A stretch of DNA of 64,000 bases from Leucobacter chromiiresistens. GTDB lineage: Bacteria; Actinomycetota; Actinomycetes; Actinomycetales; Microbacteriaceae. Of this stretch, positions 16,897-25,488 are shown piece after piece. Below the pieces are notes generated by a model. It had not been told where the DNA came from. It was given only the letters and a program-made list of their open reading frames with translations, and searched no databases. The stretch spans positions 52,653 to 116,652 of the forward strand of contig NZ_LDRK01000013.1 of the NCBI RefSeq assembly GCF_001477055.1, written 5' to 3'. A program made the translations under genes and the position numbers. How positions within the stretch are numbered: the stretch's first letter is position 1; each line of letters opens with the position of its first letter.

Positions 16897-17597
16897 GCCG
16901 ACGGCCCAGACACCCTGCCGGACTCCGGTTCGGTCGTGTCGCCCTGCTCGGAGCCGCGGGGCTCAGCAGCGCCCGCGGAGCCGTCCGTGCCGTCGGATTC
17001 GGCCTCCGACGCGTCGAAGAGACCCGCAGGCGGCGTGACGCGCACGATACCCGCCTCGACATCGACGCTCGGCACGATCGCCGTGACGAACGGCACCAGC
17101 ACCGGACCGGAGTCGGTCGAGACGACCAGCAGGTCCTGCGCCGGGAGGTGCTGCACCTCGGCGACGACCCCGAGCTTCACGGGGGCCCCGCCCGGTTCCT
17201 CCGCGTCGCGCACCACGTCCAGCCCCACGAGCTGGTGGTGGTACCACGCGTCCTCCTCCTCGCCCTCGGCGACGGCCTGCTCGTCGATCCAGAGGATCGC
17301 GCGCACGATGCTCTCGGCCGCCGTGCGATCGGCGACCTCGGCGAAGAACGCGACGGGCGACTCGTTGAACCACCGGAGCTCGCGCATCGTGATCGTGCGA
17401 CCGAACCAGGGCGAGCCCTCGGGCACCTGCAGGTGGAACTCGGCTCCGGGCACGAACCGGAGCTCCGGATTGTCGGTGAAGAGCTCGACCTTGAGCCCGC
17501 CCTTCAGCCCGTGCGGTTTCGTGAGGCGCCCGACGCGCAAACTCCCCGCCCCGCTCGCGGGACGGGGAGCGTGCACGCGCCCATTCGGCTCTGCCAT
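16893..17597 (-). CDS. rimM: Ribosome maturation factor RimM
   Basis: Assists 30S maturation by binding uS19 near the 3' domain of 16S rRNA. The 234-residue protein has the N-terminal RimM barrel (about 18-100; [21 protein letters not shown] split over the first strands) and a PRC-barrel domain with [13 protein letters not shown] and VPFVTAIVP. The family is usually about 170-180 residues; the surplus is a Ser/Glu/Gly-rich tail of about 45 residues after the PRC-barrel. The ATG shares one base with the khpA stop (TGATG). Confidence 0.95.
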   Translation of the reverse strand: MAEPNGRVHAPRPASGAGSLRVGRLTKPHGLKGGLKVELFTDNPELRFVPGAEFHLQVPEGSPWFGRTITMRELRWFNESPVAFFAEVADRTAAESIVRAILWIDEQAVAEGEEEDAWYHHQLVGLDVVRDAEEPGGAPVKLGVVAEVQHLPAQDLLVVSTDSGPVLVPFVTAIVPSVDVEAGIVRVTPPAGLFDASEAESDGTDGSAGAAEPRGSEQGDTTEPESGRVSGPSA

Positions 17598-17869
17598 CAG
17601 GTTTCAGGCTCCGCTTCCTCGGCGGCGTCCGTGTCGACCACGTCGACGCGCACGCGGGCGCCATCGGCGAGCGACAGCACGAGCGTGCGCAGCGACGACG
17701 CGGTGCGGCCGCCACGACCGATGACGCGGCCGAGGTCGCTCGGGTGCACACGCACCTCGAGCACGTCTCCGCGGCTCCCGTCGCGCGCATCGACGCGCAC
17801 CCGCTCAGGGTGATCGACGATGCCGCGAACGAGGTGCGCGAGCGCCTCCGCGAGAGCCTGCTGAGTCAC
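17597..17869 (-). CDS. khpA: KH-domain RNA-binding protein KhpA
   Basis: Small single-KH protein (90 residues) that binds RNA, known in Gram-positives to act with KhpB and to influence cell division and ribosome assembly. The GxxG loop appears as VIGRGGRTASSLR at about 49-61, and the N-terminus LVRGIVDHPERVRVD is typical. It starts with GTG at 17869, 5 bp after the rpsP stop. Confidence 0.93.
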   Translation of the reverse strand: MTQQALAEALAHLVRGIVDHPERVRVDARDGSRGDVLEVRVHPSDLGRVIGRGGRTASSLRTLVLSLADGARVRVDVVDTDAAEEAEPET

Positions 17870-17874
17870 AGGGG

Positions 17875-18291
17875 TCAGGCCTCGGTCGACTCGTCAGCGG
17901 ATTCCGCGGCCGGGGCCTCTGCTGCTGCGGGGGCGGGCTTCTCGGCCTTGGGGCGCAGCACGGGCTTCTTCGCGGCGTCGGCCTCGAACGGAACCTTCGC
18001 CTCGGGGGCGAGGATCTTCGACTCGGTCTCGCCGGTGCCGGTGAACTTGCCCCAGTCGCCCGAGAGCTTGAGGATCGCGGCGACCTGCTCGGTCGGCTGG
18101 GCGCCGACGCTCAGCCAGTACTGCGCACGGTCGGAGTCGACCTCGATGAACGAGGGGTTCTCGGTCGGGTGGTACTTGCCGATCTCCTCGATGACGCGGC
18201 CGTCGCGCTTGGTGCGCGAGTCGGCGACGACGATGCGGTAGTAGGGCGCGCGGATCTTGCCGAGGCGCTTGAGACGGATCTTGACAGCCAT
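17875..18291 (-). CDS. rpsP: 30S ribosomal protein bS16
   Basis: Structural protein of the small subunit. The first 80 residues are canonical: [56 protein letters not shown]. The total of 138 residues exceeds the usual 80-90 because of a C-terminal tail rich in Ala, Pro, Lys and Glu, common in actinobacteria. The ATG at 18291 has an ideal AAGGAG ribosome site, so the in-frame extension upstream is not used. It heads rpsP-khpA-rimM-trmD. Confidence 0.98.
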   Translation of the reverse strand: MAVKIRLKRLGKIRAPYYRIVVADSRTKRDGRVIEEIGKYHPTENPSFIEVDSDRAQYWLSVGAQPTEQVAAILKLSGDWGKFTGTGETESKILAPEAKVPFEADAAKKPVLRPKAEKPAPAAAEAPAAESADESTEA

Positions 18292-18432
18292 GATGACTCC
18301 TTGAATCGATGAACGACGCCGCGTCTCGTGCCGGTCGGCCGGATCGCGGAAGCGTGGGCGCGCGAATTGCGCGAACCCGTCAATCTTGCCACACTCGGGG
18401 CGGCAATGCAATTTTTGCTGCGATCAGGCCTT

Positions 18433-19998
18433 TTAGCGCATGCCCTTGCCGAGCATCTGCTGCAGCTTCGCGAGATCCTCCTCGCTCGGCTGCCCGGCGC
18501 CGCCCGCACCGAGCCCGAAGCCGGTGCCGCTCTGACCGCCGACGGCCGGCTTCGCCGCGATGCCCGCTGCCTGCTGCGCGCGTTTCGCCGGGTTGCCCGA
18601 CTGCCGTTTGCCCTTGCCCTTCGCGGGCTGCGACTTCTTGCGGCCGCCGCCCATGCCGGGCACGGGGCCCATGCCGGGGATCTGCGGCACGCCGCCGCGG
18701 GCCACGGTCTTCATCATCTTGGCCGCCTGCTCGAAGCGCTGCACGAGCTGGTTCACATCGGTGACGGTCATGCCCGAGCCCTTGGCGATACGCAGTCGGC
18801 GCGAACCGTTGAGCAGCTTCGGGTTCTCGCGCTCGGCCTTCGTCATCGACTGGATGATCGCCTCGGTGCGCACAATCTCGCGCTCGTCGAAGTTGTCGAG
18901 CTGCGACTGCATCTTGCCCATGCCGGGCAGCATGCCCATCATCTTCTTCAGCGATCCGGCCTTGCGCAGCTGCTGCATCTGACCGAGGAAGTCGTCGAGG
19001 GTGAACGCGTCCTTCGCGATCTTCTCGGCGACCTTGCGCGCCTCCTCCTCGTCGAACGCGGACTGCGCCTGCTCGATGAGGGTGAGGATGTCGCCGAGGT
19101 CGAGGATGCGGCTCGCCATGCGGTCGGGGTGGAACGGCTCGAAGTCCTTCAACCCCTCGCCGGTGGAGGCGAAGAGGATCGGCCGGCCGGTGACGCTGCG
19201 GATGGAGAGCGCGGCGCCGCCGCGCGCATCGCCGTCGAGCTTCGTGAGCACGACGCCCGTGAAGTCGACGCCCTCCTGGAAGGCCTGGGCCGTGGCGACC
19301 GCGTCCTGGCCGATCATCGCGTCGATGACGAAGAGCACCTCGTCGGGATCGGTGGCCTTGCGAATATCGGATGCCTGCCGCATGAGCTCGGCGTCGACGC
19401 CGAGGCGCCCCGCGGTGTCGATGATGACGAAGTCGTAGTGCTTGGACCGCGCCTCCGCGACACCCCGTTTCGCGACCTGCACGGGATCGCCGACGCCGTT
19501 GCCCGGCTCGGGCGCGAAGATCTCTGCGCCGGCCTGCTCGGCCACCACGCCGAGCTGCGTCACCGCGTTGGGCCGCTGCAGGTCGCAGGCGACGAGCAGC
19601 GGCGTGTGCCCCTGGTCGCGGAGCCACTTCGCGAGCTTGCCCGCGAGCGTCGTCTTGCCGGCGCCCTGCAGACCCGCGAGCATGATGACGGTGGGCGGAT
19701 TCTTCGCGAACTGCAGACGACGCTGCTCCCCGCCCAGGATGGCGACGAGCTCCTCGTTGACGATCTGCACGACCTGCTGCGCCGGGTTGAGCGCCTGATT
19801 CACCTCGTCGCCGAGCGCGCGCTCCCGCACCTTCGCGGTGAACTCCTTGACGACGTCGAGTGCGACGTCGGCCTCGAGCAGGGCGCGCCGGATCTCGCGA
19901 ACCGTGCTGTCGACGTCGGACGCGGAGAGCTTGCCCTTCGACCGGAGGTTCTTGAGGGTGTCGGTCAGTCGCGCCGAGAGGTTTCCGAAAGTAGCCAT
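18433..19998 (-). CDS. ffh: Signal recognition particle protein Ffh
   Basis: GTPase that binds signal peptides of nascent membrane proteins and docks with FtsY. The 521 residues hold the N domain, the G domain (GLQGAGKTT at about 105-113, DTAGRLG, TKLDGDARGG) and the methionine-rich M domain with KMMGMLPGMGKM and SGMTVTDVNQL. A Gly/Pro/Lys-rich tail follows. A TAGAAT hexamer ends 9 nt before the ATG and no ribosome site is seen, so it may be leaderless or nearly so. Confidence 0.98.
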   Translation of the reverse strand: MATFGNLSARLTDTLKNLRSKGKLSASDVDSTVREIRRALLEADVALDVVKEFTAKVRERALGDEVNQALNPAQQVVQIVNEELVAILGGEQRRLQFAKNPPTVIMLAGLQGAGKTTLAGKLAKWLRDQGHTPLLVACDLQRPNAVTQLGVVAEQAGAEIFAPEPGNGVGDPVQVAKRGVAEARSKHYDFVIIDTAGRLGVDAELMRQASDIRKATDPDEVLFVIDAMIGQDAVATAQAFQEGVDFTGVVLTKLDGDARGGAALSIRSVTGRPILFASTGEGLKDFEPFHPDRMASRILDLGDILTLIEQAQSAFDEEEARKVAEKIAKDAFTLDDFLGQMQQLRKAGSLKKMMGMLPGMGKMQSQLDNFDEREIVRTEAIIQSMTKAERENPKLLNGSRRLRIAKGSGMTVTDVNQLVQRFEQAAKMMKTVARGGVPQIPGMGPVPGMGGGRKKSQPAKGKGKRQSGNPAKRAQQAAGIAAKPAVGGQSGTGFGLGAGGAGQPSEEDLAKLQQMLGKGMR

Positions 19999-20007
19999 AG
20001 CGGGTTC

Positions 20008-20013
20008 ATTCTA
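20008..20013 (-). promoter_or_regulatory. Candidate -10 element of ffh
   Basis: The complement reads TAGAAT, 9 nt before the ffh ATG. Spacing is slightly longer than for the other leaderless genes. Confidence 0.5.
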
Positions 20014-20111
20014 GCTCGCATCGGGCTGGGATCGGCCCCCGTGAGCGGATCCCCTGGCCGGGAACTCACGGGGACCGTGCACCGACCCGAACGGGAACCG
20101 GTGCGCGACGG

Positions 20112-20960
20112 TTACTCGTAGGTGTAGAAGCCGCGGCCGCTCCCCTTGCCGAGGTACCCCTTGTCGATGTACTCGCGCTTCAGGTACTCCGCGAAGGCGC
20201 GCGCGCCGGGCTTCTCGCTGTCCTTGTTGAGCATGTACGGCGTCATCATGCCGATCACGTCGAAGATCTGGAACGGGCCGAGCGGGGCGCCGGTGCCGAT
20301 GCGCCACGTGCGATCGATGTCCTCGGGGGTGGCGACGCCGCCCATCAGCAGCCCGCTCGCCGCGTCGAGCAGCGGCACGAGCAGGGAGTTCAGCACGTAG
20401 CCCGGCTGCTCCTTCAGCACGCGGATCGGCACCATCCCGATCTCCTCGGCGAACTGCGCCACGGCTTCGAACGCACGCGGGTCGGTGCCCGCGTGACCCA
20501 TCACCTCTCCGGTGTTGTTCTTCCACACCTCGTTCGCGAAGTGCAGCGCGAGGAACCGCTCGGGGTGGCCCGACGCGGGCGCGATGTCGCTCGGCAGCAG
20601 GGTGGAGGAGTTCGTGGCGAAGATCGTCTCGGCCGGGGCGAGTTCGCCGACGCGGCGCCACGTGTCGCGCTTGATCTCGAGATTCTCGGGCACGGCCTCG
20701 ATGACGAGCTGCGCCTGCGCGAGCGCCTCGCCGAGGTCGGTGGTGGCGCGGATGCGGCCGACCGCCGCGTCGAGCTTCTCGGGGGTCGCGTCGGGCAGGT
20801 CGCGCAGGTAGAGCGGCTTCAGGTACGCCCAGCGCTCGGCGAGCTTGCCGATCGCCGCGTCGTCGATGTCGTAGGCGACGACGTCCTTGCCGAAGTACGC
20901 CGCTTGGAAGGCGATCTGGGAGCCGAGCACTCCGGTGCCGAGTACGGTGAGACGCTGCAT
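20112..20960 (-). CDS. 3-hydroxyacyl-CoA dehydrogenase, NAD-dependent
   Basis: Soluble dehydrogenase of the HadB/PaaH/FadB2 type that oxidises 3-hydroxyacyl-CoA with NAD+. The 282-residue protein has an N-terminal Rossmann fold (TVLGTGVLGSQIAFQAAYFG, about 5-24), EAVPENLEIKRD, the NSSTLLPSDIA segment, LALHFANEVWKNN containing the catalytic His, and a C-terminal dimerisation domain. The ATG at 20960 has an AAGGG ribosome site. It sits alone between ffh and ftsY and is probably not functionally linked to them. Confidence 0.9.
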   Translation of the reverse strand: MQRLTVLGTGVLGSQIAFQAAYFGKDVVAYDIDDAAIGKLAERWAYLKPLYLRDLPDATPEKLDAAVGRIRATTDLGEALAQAQLVIEAVPENLEIKRDTWRRVGELAPAETIFATNSSTLLPSDIAPASGHPERFLALHFANEVWKNNTGEVMGHAGTDPRAFEAVAQFAEEIGMVPIRVLKEQPGYVLNSLLVPLLDAASGLLMGGVATPEDIDRTWRIGTGAPLGPFQIFDVIGMMTPYMLNKDSEKPGARAFAEYLKREYIDKGYLGKGSGRGFYTYE

Positions 20961-20979
20961 GATGACCCTTTCTCGATGT

Positions 20980-21000
20980 GCGGACCCGGGTGGGGTCCGC
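20980..21000 (-). other. Hairpin upstream of the hydroxyacyl-CoA dehydrogenase gene
   Basis: GCGGACCC (20980-20987) pairs with GGGTCCGC (20993-21000) around a 5-nt loop, 20 nt before the start codon. It would lie in the mRNA leader; a regulatory or stabilising role is possible. Confidence 0.4.
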
Positions 21001-21066
21001 TCCATCACCGGTCTACTCCTCCTCGCGCGATCGTGCTGCGGATTACGCGCACGGCGATCAGCGACC

Positions 21067-21088
21067 CGCCCGGACGGCGGTCCGGGCG
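21067..21088 (-). terminator. Hairpin after ftsY
   Basis: CGCCCGGAC (21067-21075) pairs with GTCCGGGCG (21080-21088) around GGCG, 35 nt past the ftsY stop. There is no U-tract, as is common for actinobacterial terminators. Confidence 0.6.
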
Positions 21089-21122
21089 CATCCGGAAGGG
21101 GCTGCGGAGCGGGCGGCGGGGC

Positions 21123-21998
21123 TCAGCCGATGAGCTGCTGGGCGAACACGTGCGGCGTGAAGCCGGTGAGGTCGCCGATGCCCTCGCCCTGCCCGACGAG
21201 CTTCACGGGGAGGCCGGTCTTCTCCTGCACGGAGAGCACGAACCCGCCCTTCGCCGACCCGTCGAGCTTCGTGAGCACGAGCCCGGTCACGCCGGCGTGC
21301 TGGATGAACGCCTCGGCCTGCGCGAGCCCGTTCTGACCGGTCGTCGCGTCGAGCACGAGCAGCACCTCGGAGACCGGGGCCTGCTTCTCGATGACGCGCC
21401 GCACCTTGCCGAGCTCGTCCATGAGGCCGCCCTTCGTCTGCAGCCGACCGGCGGTGTCGATGATGGCGATCTCGTACTCGGCGTCGATGGCGCGCTGCAC
21501 CGTCTGAAACGCCACGGATGCCGGATCCTGCCCGGCCTGCTGCGGCTTCACGATGTCGACGCCCGCGCGCTCCGCCCACGTCGCGAGCTGCTCGACCGCC
21601 GCCGCGCGGAACGTGTCGGCGGCGCCCACGAGCACGCGCTTGTCGAACGCGGTGAGGTACTTCGCGAACTTGCCGATCGTCGTCGTCTTGCCGACGCCGT
21701 TCACCCCCACCACGAGGATGACCGCAGGCCGCTCCGAGAGACGGAGAGTCGGATCGTACGCGGCGAGCCGCTCCTCGATGGCGTCGCGGAGCATGCGGCG
21801 CATCTCGGCGACCTCCGTGACGCGGTGGCGCTCGACATCGGCGCGCAGCGCATCGAGGATCGACTCGGTCACGTCGGGGCCGAAATCGGCCGTGATGAGC
21901 GCGGTCTCGAGATCGTCCCAGGTCTCCTCGGTGATGAGCTCGGGCCCGCTGAAGAGAGTGCGGAATGCTTTCGAGAAAGACCAGGATCGCTCTGCCAT
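21123..21998 (-). CDS. ftsY: Signal recognition particle receptor FtsY
   Basis: Membrane-associated GTPase that receives Ffh-ribosome complexes. The 291 residues comprise a short N domain and the G domain: GVNGVGKTTTIGKFA (about 98-112), DTFRAAAVEQL, DTAGRLQTKGGLMDEL, TKLDGSAKGG, and the closing GEGIGDLTGFTPHVFAQ. The acidic N-terminal A domain of E. coli FtsY is missing, which is normal in many actinobacteria. The start ATG has TAGTCT 6 nt upstream. Confidence 0.98.
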   Translation of the reverse strand: MAERSWSFSKAFRTLFSGPELITEETWDDLETALITADFGPDVTESILDALRADVERHRVTEVAEMRRMLRDAIEERLAAYDPTLRLSERPAVILVVGVNGVGKTTTIGKFAKYLTAFDKRVLVGAADTFRAAAVEQLATWAERAGVDIVKPQQAGQDPASVAFQTVQRAIDAEYEIAIIDTAGRLQTKGGLMDELGKVRRVIEKQAPVSEVLLVLDATTGQNGLAQAEAFIQHAGVTGLVLTKLDGSAKGGFVLSVQEKTGLPVKLVGQGEGIGDLTGFTPHVFAQQLIG

Positions 21999-22004
21999 GC
22001 TCCC

Positions 22005-22010
22005 AGACTA
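22005..22010 (-). promoter_or_regulatory. -10 element of ftsY (leaderless type)
   Basis: The complement reads TAGTCT followed by 6 nt (GGGAGC) and the ATG. The GGGAG is too close to the start codon to act as a ribosome site. Confidence 0.65.
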
Positions 22011-22092
22011 CCGCCGCCCGAGGGCCCGCCCCGGAGTGCGGCGCCGGTCGGGATTCGCGATCCGACCGCCCGATGCGCACGCGCAGACGGAT

Positions 22093-22115
22093 TGTCGGTA
22101 TATATTTGGGCGACA
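22093..22115 (+). promoter_or_regulatory. AT-rich promoter patch with inverted repeat before livH
   Basis: A TATATATTT run (22099-22107), rare in this GC-rich DNA, contains a TATATT -10 candidate at 22101-22106. It is bracketed by TGTCG (22093-22097) and CGACA (22111-22115), inverted arms that could be an operator. Transcription would begin near 22113, giving a leader of about 57 nt. No clear -35 was found. Confidence 0.5.
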
Positions 22116-22169
22116 CTGTTGTCCGGGCGCACCCGACGTCTCGACTGTTCAACGACCAATGGAGGTCCG

Positions 22170-23546
22170 GTGAACCCGACTCTGCACCGCAGACGAGTGC
22201 CCATCAGGGGGATCCTGATGCTGGTGATCGTCGCCCTGCTCGCAATCTTCGCCGCTGCCTTCTCCGCAGCGCCCGCCCGCGCCGCCGAGCCCTGCGAGCC
22301 CGGTCCCGCCACGGGCTGCGTGCAGGGCGTGATCAAGCTGAGCAGCGGGGAGCCGGCGCCGGGCATCGCCGTGACGCTCAGCGGCGCGGGCGCCGAGAGC
22401 ACGACGGAGACGGACGAGGCCGGGCGCTGGGTGTTCAGCGCGACGGAGGCCGGGGCCTACACCGTGGCCGTCGACGAGGAGACCCTGCCGGAGGGGCAGT
22501 ACTTCAAGTCCGCCGGCGAGCGCGAGGTCGAGGTCGAGCTCCACAGCACCGCGAGCGCACTGTTCCCGCTGACCGATGATCCCGAAGCGGCGACGACCAC
22601 CCCCGAGACCGGCGGCGACACGAGCGAGGCGAAGCCGGCATCGTCGGCCTCGCCCGGCGACTCGTTCTCCTGGCCCCGGTTCTGGCAGCAGTTCGTCTCG
22701 GGCATCCGCATGGGCCTCCTCATCGCTCTGGCATCGCTCGGGCTCTCGCTCGTCTTCGGCACGACCGGCCTCAGCAACTTCGCCCAGGGCGAGATGGTCA
22801 CGATGGGCGGGCTGCTCGCGGCGGCGTTCATGGGGGTCACCGGCAATCTGTGGCTCGCCGGCCTGTGCGCCGTGATCGCGTGCGCCGGCTTCGGGTGGGT
22901 GCAGGACAAGGTGCTCTGGAAACCGCTGCGCAAACGCCGGCTGAGCCTCATGCAGCTCATGATCGTCTCGATCGGCCTGTCGATCACGCTGCAGTACACC
23001 TTCCAGTTCTTCTTCGGCTCGGGGGTCGTGCGCATCGACACGAGCACCGCCGCGACGCTCACGCTCGCGGGCGTGACGCTCACCGTGCAGTCCTACATCG
23101 CCATGGGCGTCTCGCTGCTCGCGATCATCGCGGTGGGGCTCGGCCTCATGTACACCCGCTTCGGCCGCGCGACCCGGGCCATCTCCGACAACCCCGCGCT
23201 CGCCCGAGCCTCCGGCATCGACGTGGACCGCGTCATCAACATCGTGTGGATCGTCGGCGGCGGGCTCGCCGGCCTCGCCGGAGTGTTCTTCGGGCTCATC
23301 TTCAACGGCCTCAACTGGTTTACGGGCGGCACCATGCTGCTCATGTTCTTCGCCGCGGTCACGCTCGGCGGTCTCGGCACCGCCTTCGGGGCCTTCGTCG
23401 GCTCGATGATCATCGGCATGATCGTCGAGCTCACGAACATCTGGCTGCCCGGCGACCTCAAGTACGCGAGCGCATTGCTCCTCCTCATCCTGATCCTGCT
23501 GGTGCGACCGCAGGGCATTTTCGGACGCAAAGAGCGGATCGGCTAG
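22170..23546 (+). CDS. livH: Branched-chain amino acid ABC permease LivH with extra N-terminal extracellular domain
   Basis: Inner-membrane permease of a HAAT-family ABC importer. The permease part (about residues 170-458) shows SLGLSLVFGTTGLSNFAQGE, RRLSLMQLMIVSIGLS, TRAISDNPALARASGID and the ending LVRPQGIFGRK. Unusually, it is preceded by a signal-peptide-like helix (about 12-36, ending SAAPARA), then a domain of about 95 residues with VQGVIKLSSGEPAPGIAVTLSG and GAYTVAVDEETLP that resembles carboxypeptidase-regulatory/prealbumin-like beta domains, then a Thr/Pro/Ser linker. The GTG start has a GGAGG ribosome site. It heads livHMGF. Confidence 0.9.
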   Translation: MNPTLHRRRVPIRGILMLVIVALLAIFAAAFSAAPARAAEPCEPGPATGCVQGVIKLSSGEPAPGIAVTLSGAGAESTTETDEAGRWVFSATEAGAYTVAVDEETLPEGQYFKSAGEREVEVELHSTASALFPLTDDPEAATTTPETGGDTSEAKPASSASPGDSFSWPRFWQQFVSGIRMGLLIALASLGLSLVFGTTGLSNFAQGEMVTMGGLLAAAFMGVTGNLWLAGLCAVIACAGFGWVQDKVLWKPLRKRRLSLMQLMIVSIGLSITLQYTFQFFFGSGVVRIDTSTAATLTLAGVTLTVQSYIAMGVSLLAIIAVGLGLMYTRFGRATRAISDNPALARASGIDVDRVINIVWIVGGGLAGLAGVFFGLIFNGLNWFTGGTMLLMFFAAVTLGGLGTAFGAFVGSMIIGMIVELTNIWLPGDLKYASALLLLILILLVRPQGIFGRKERIG

Positions 23547-23552
23547 GACACC

Positions 23553-24539
23553 ATGGAATTCTGGACTGGACTCCTGCAGAGCATCCTGCAGACCGCGCTC
23601 TCCCCCACGACGGCCGCCTTCGTGCTCGCCGCGATCGGCCTGAACGTGCACTTCGGCTTCACCGGCCTCATGAACATGGGCCAGGCGGGCTTCATGCTCG
23701 TCGGCGCCTACGGCTTCGGCGTATCGGTGGTGCTGGGGGCGGGGTTCTGGACGGCGATGCTGATCGCGATCCTCGCCGCCGTGCTCTTCGCCCTGATCCT
23801 CGGCATCCCCACGCTGAAGCTGCGCGGAGACTACCTGGCGATCGTCACCATCAGCGCGGCCGAGATCATCCGCATGGTCGTGAAGCTCGCCGCGCTGCAG
23901 GACGTGACGGGCGGCCCGACCGGGATCCCCGGCCAGAAGTACCGCCACGTCTTCACGGAGCTCTCCCCGCTCCCCGAGGGCAAGACCACGATCCTCGGCC
24001 TGACCTACGCGAACACCGGTGTCGACGACTGGTGGACGCGCCTCGTCGCGTGGGGCCTCGTCGCGGTGTTCATCCTCATCACGTGGGCGCTGGTCCGGAG
24101 CCCGTGGGGTCGCGTGCTCAAGGGGATCCGCGAGGACGAGGACGCGGTGCGGAGCCTCGGCAAGAGCTCGTTCTCGTACAAGCTGCAGGCCCTGATCCTC
24201 GGCGGCGTCATGGGCGCGTTCGGCGGCATCGTGATGGCGCTCCCCGCCGCCATGCAGCCCGATTCGATGGGCCGCCCCACCACCTTCAACCTCTGGATGA
24301 TCATGCTGCTCGGCGGGGCCGCCACCATCTTCGGCCCGCTGCTCGGCAGCATCCTGTTCTTCGTCATCCGCCTCCTGCTCACCAGCCTCGCCGGCGAATT
24401 CGTGCCCGCGTCGGTGCTCAGCGCCCAGCAGACCGAGCAGCTCGCCTGGATCCTCATCGGCATCTCGCTCATCCTGCTGGTGGTCTTCAGACCGCAGGGC
24501 ATACTCGGCAACAAGAAGGAGCTGTCGTTCAATGTCTGA
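23553..24539 (+). CDS. livM: Branched-chain amino acid ABC permease LivM
   Basis: Second membrane subunit of the importer. The 328 residues show the LivM pattern: GLNVHFGFTGLMNMGQAGFMLVGAY split over helix 2, LKLRGDYLAIVTISAAEIIR, GGPTGIPG, SPWGRVLKGIREDEDAVRSLGK (the EAA-type coupling loop) and LVVFRPQGILG. It starts 6 bp after livH and its end overlaps livG by 8 bp. Confidence 0.95.
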   Translation: MEFWTGLLQSILQTALSPTTAAFVLAAIGLNVHFGFTGLMNMGQAGFMLVGAYGFGVSVVLGAGFWTAMLIAILAAVLFALILGIPTLKLRGDYLAIVTISAAEIIRMVVKLAALQDVTGGPTGIPGQKYRHVFTELSPLPEGKTTILGLTYANTGVDDWWTRLVAWGLVAVFILITWALVRSPWGRVLKGIREDEDAVRSLGKSSFSYKLQALILGGVMGAFGGIVMALPAAMQPDSMGRPTTFNLWMIMLLGGAATIFGPLLGSILFFVIRLLLTSLAGEFVPASVLSAQQTEQLAWILIGISLILLVVFRPQGILGNKKELSFNV

Positions 24540-25488
24540 CGCGCAGAGCTACCCCACCGACCGCGCCGCGCTCCGGGCAGCGCTCGCCGGCCTCGACCAG
24601 ACCCCCGGCGTGCCGAAGCCCGACCCGATTCTGACGGTCGACCGCATCGAACGGCAGTTCGGCGGGCTGCAGGCGGTGAACGTCGAGCACCTCGAAGTGC
24701 AGCGCGGCGCCATCACCGCACTCATCGGCCCGAACGGCGCCGGCAAGACCACGTTCTTCAACCTCATCACCGGCTTCGACCGCCCCTCGAACGGCAAGCG
24801 GCTCCTCGGCGGCGGCGATGCGCGGTGGACGTTCGACGGGAAGGCGCTGAACCGCACCGGCGCCTCGCAGGTCGCGCGATCCGGAATGGTGCGCACCTTC
24901 CAGCTCACCAAGGCCCTCTCGCGCATGACCGTGCTCGAGAACATGCTCATCGGCGCCAACGACCAGCCGGGCGAGAACCTGTTCGTCGGGCTCATCGGCC
25001 CGCTGTGGGCGAAGCGGGAGCGCGAGAACATCGCCCGGGCCGACGAGCTGCTCGCCCGGTTCAAGCTCGACGCCAAGCGCGACGACATGGCGGGCGACCT
25101 CTCCGGCGGGCAGAAAAAACTGCTCGAGATGGCGCGGGCGCTCATGTCGAACCCCGCGATGATCATGCTCGACGAGCCGATGGCGGGGGTGAACCCCGCG
25201 CTCACGCAGAGCCTGCTCGACCACATCCAGGCGCTGCGCGACGAGGGCACCACCGTGCTGTTCGTGGAGCACGACATGCACATGGTGCGCCACATCTCCG
25301 ACTGGGTCGTCGTGATGGCCCAGGGCACCATCATCGCCGAGGGCGAGCCCGAGCGCGTCATGGCGAGCGAGGCCGTCGTCGACGCCTACCTGGGAGCCCA
25401 CCACGATCGCGATCTCGGCGACGACGACGTGCTCACCACCGGAGTGATCCGCGCCATCGCCACCGAGGTCGAGGAGGAGACTCGATGA
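24532..25488 (+). CDS. livG: Branched-chain amino acid ABC ATPase LivG
   Basis: Cytoplasmic ATPase of the importer. The 318 residues contain Walker A GPNGAGKTTFFN (about 65-76), the Q-loop region MVRTFQLTKALSRMTVLENM, signature LSGGQKKLLEMARAL (about 191-205), Walker B MIMLDEPMAGV and the H-loop in VLFVEHDMHMVRHI. A 30-residue N-terminal extension rich in Ala and Asp precedes the domain. Its stop overlaps the livF start (ATGA). Confidence 0.95.
   Translation: MSDAQSYPTDRAALRAALAGLDQTPGVPKPDPILTVDRIERQFGGLQAVNVEHLEVQRGAITALIGPNGAGKTTFFNLITGFDRPSNGKRLLGGGDARWTFDGKALNRTGASQVARSGMVRTFQLTKALSRMTVLENMLIGANDQPGENLFVGLIGPLWAKRERENIARADELLARFKLDAKRDDMAGDLSGGQKKLLEMARALMSNPAMIMLDEPMAGVNPALTQSLLDHIQALRDEGTTVLFVEHDMHMVRHISDWVVVMAQGTIIAEGEPERVMASEAVVDAYLGAHHDRDLGDDDVLTTGVIRAIATEVEEETR

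Noticed and set aside
14887..17724. A 945-codon open frame on the plus strand opposite murT, trmD and rimM
   Set aside because: Shadow of genuine minus-strand genes; no start signal or recognisable domain.
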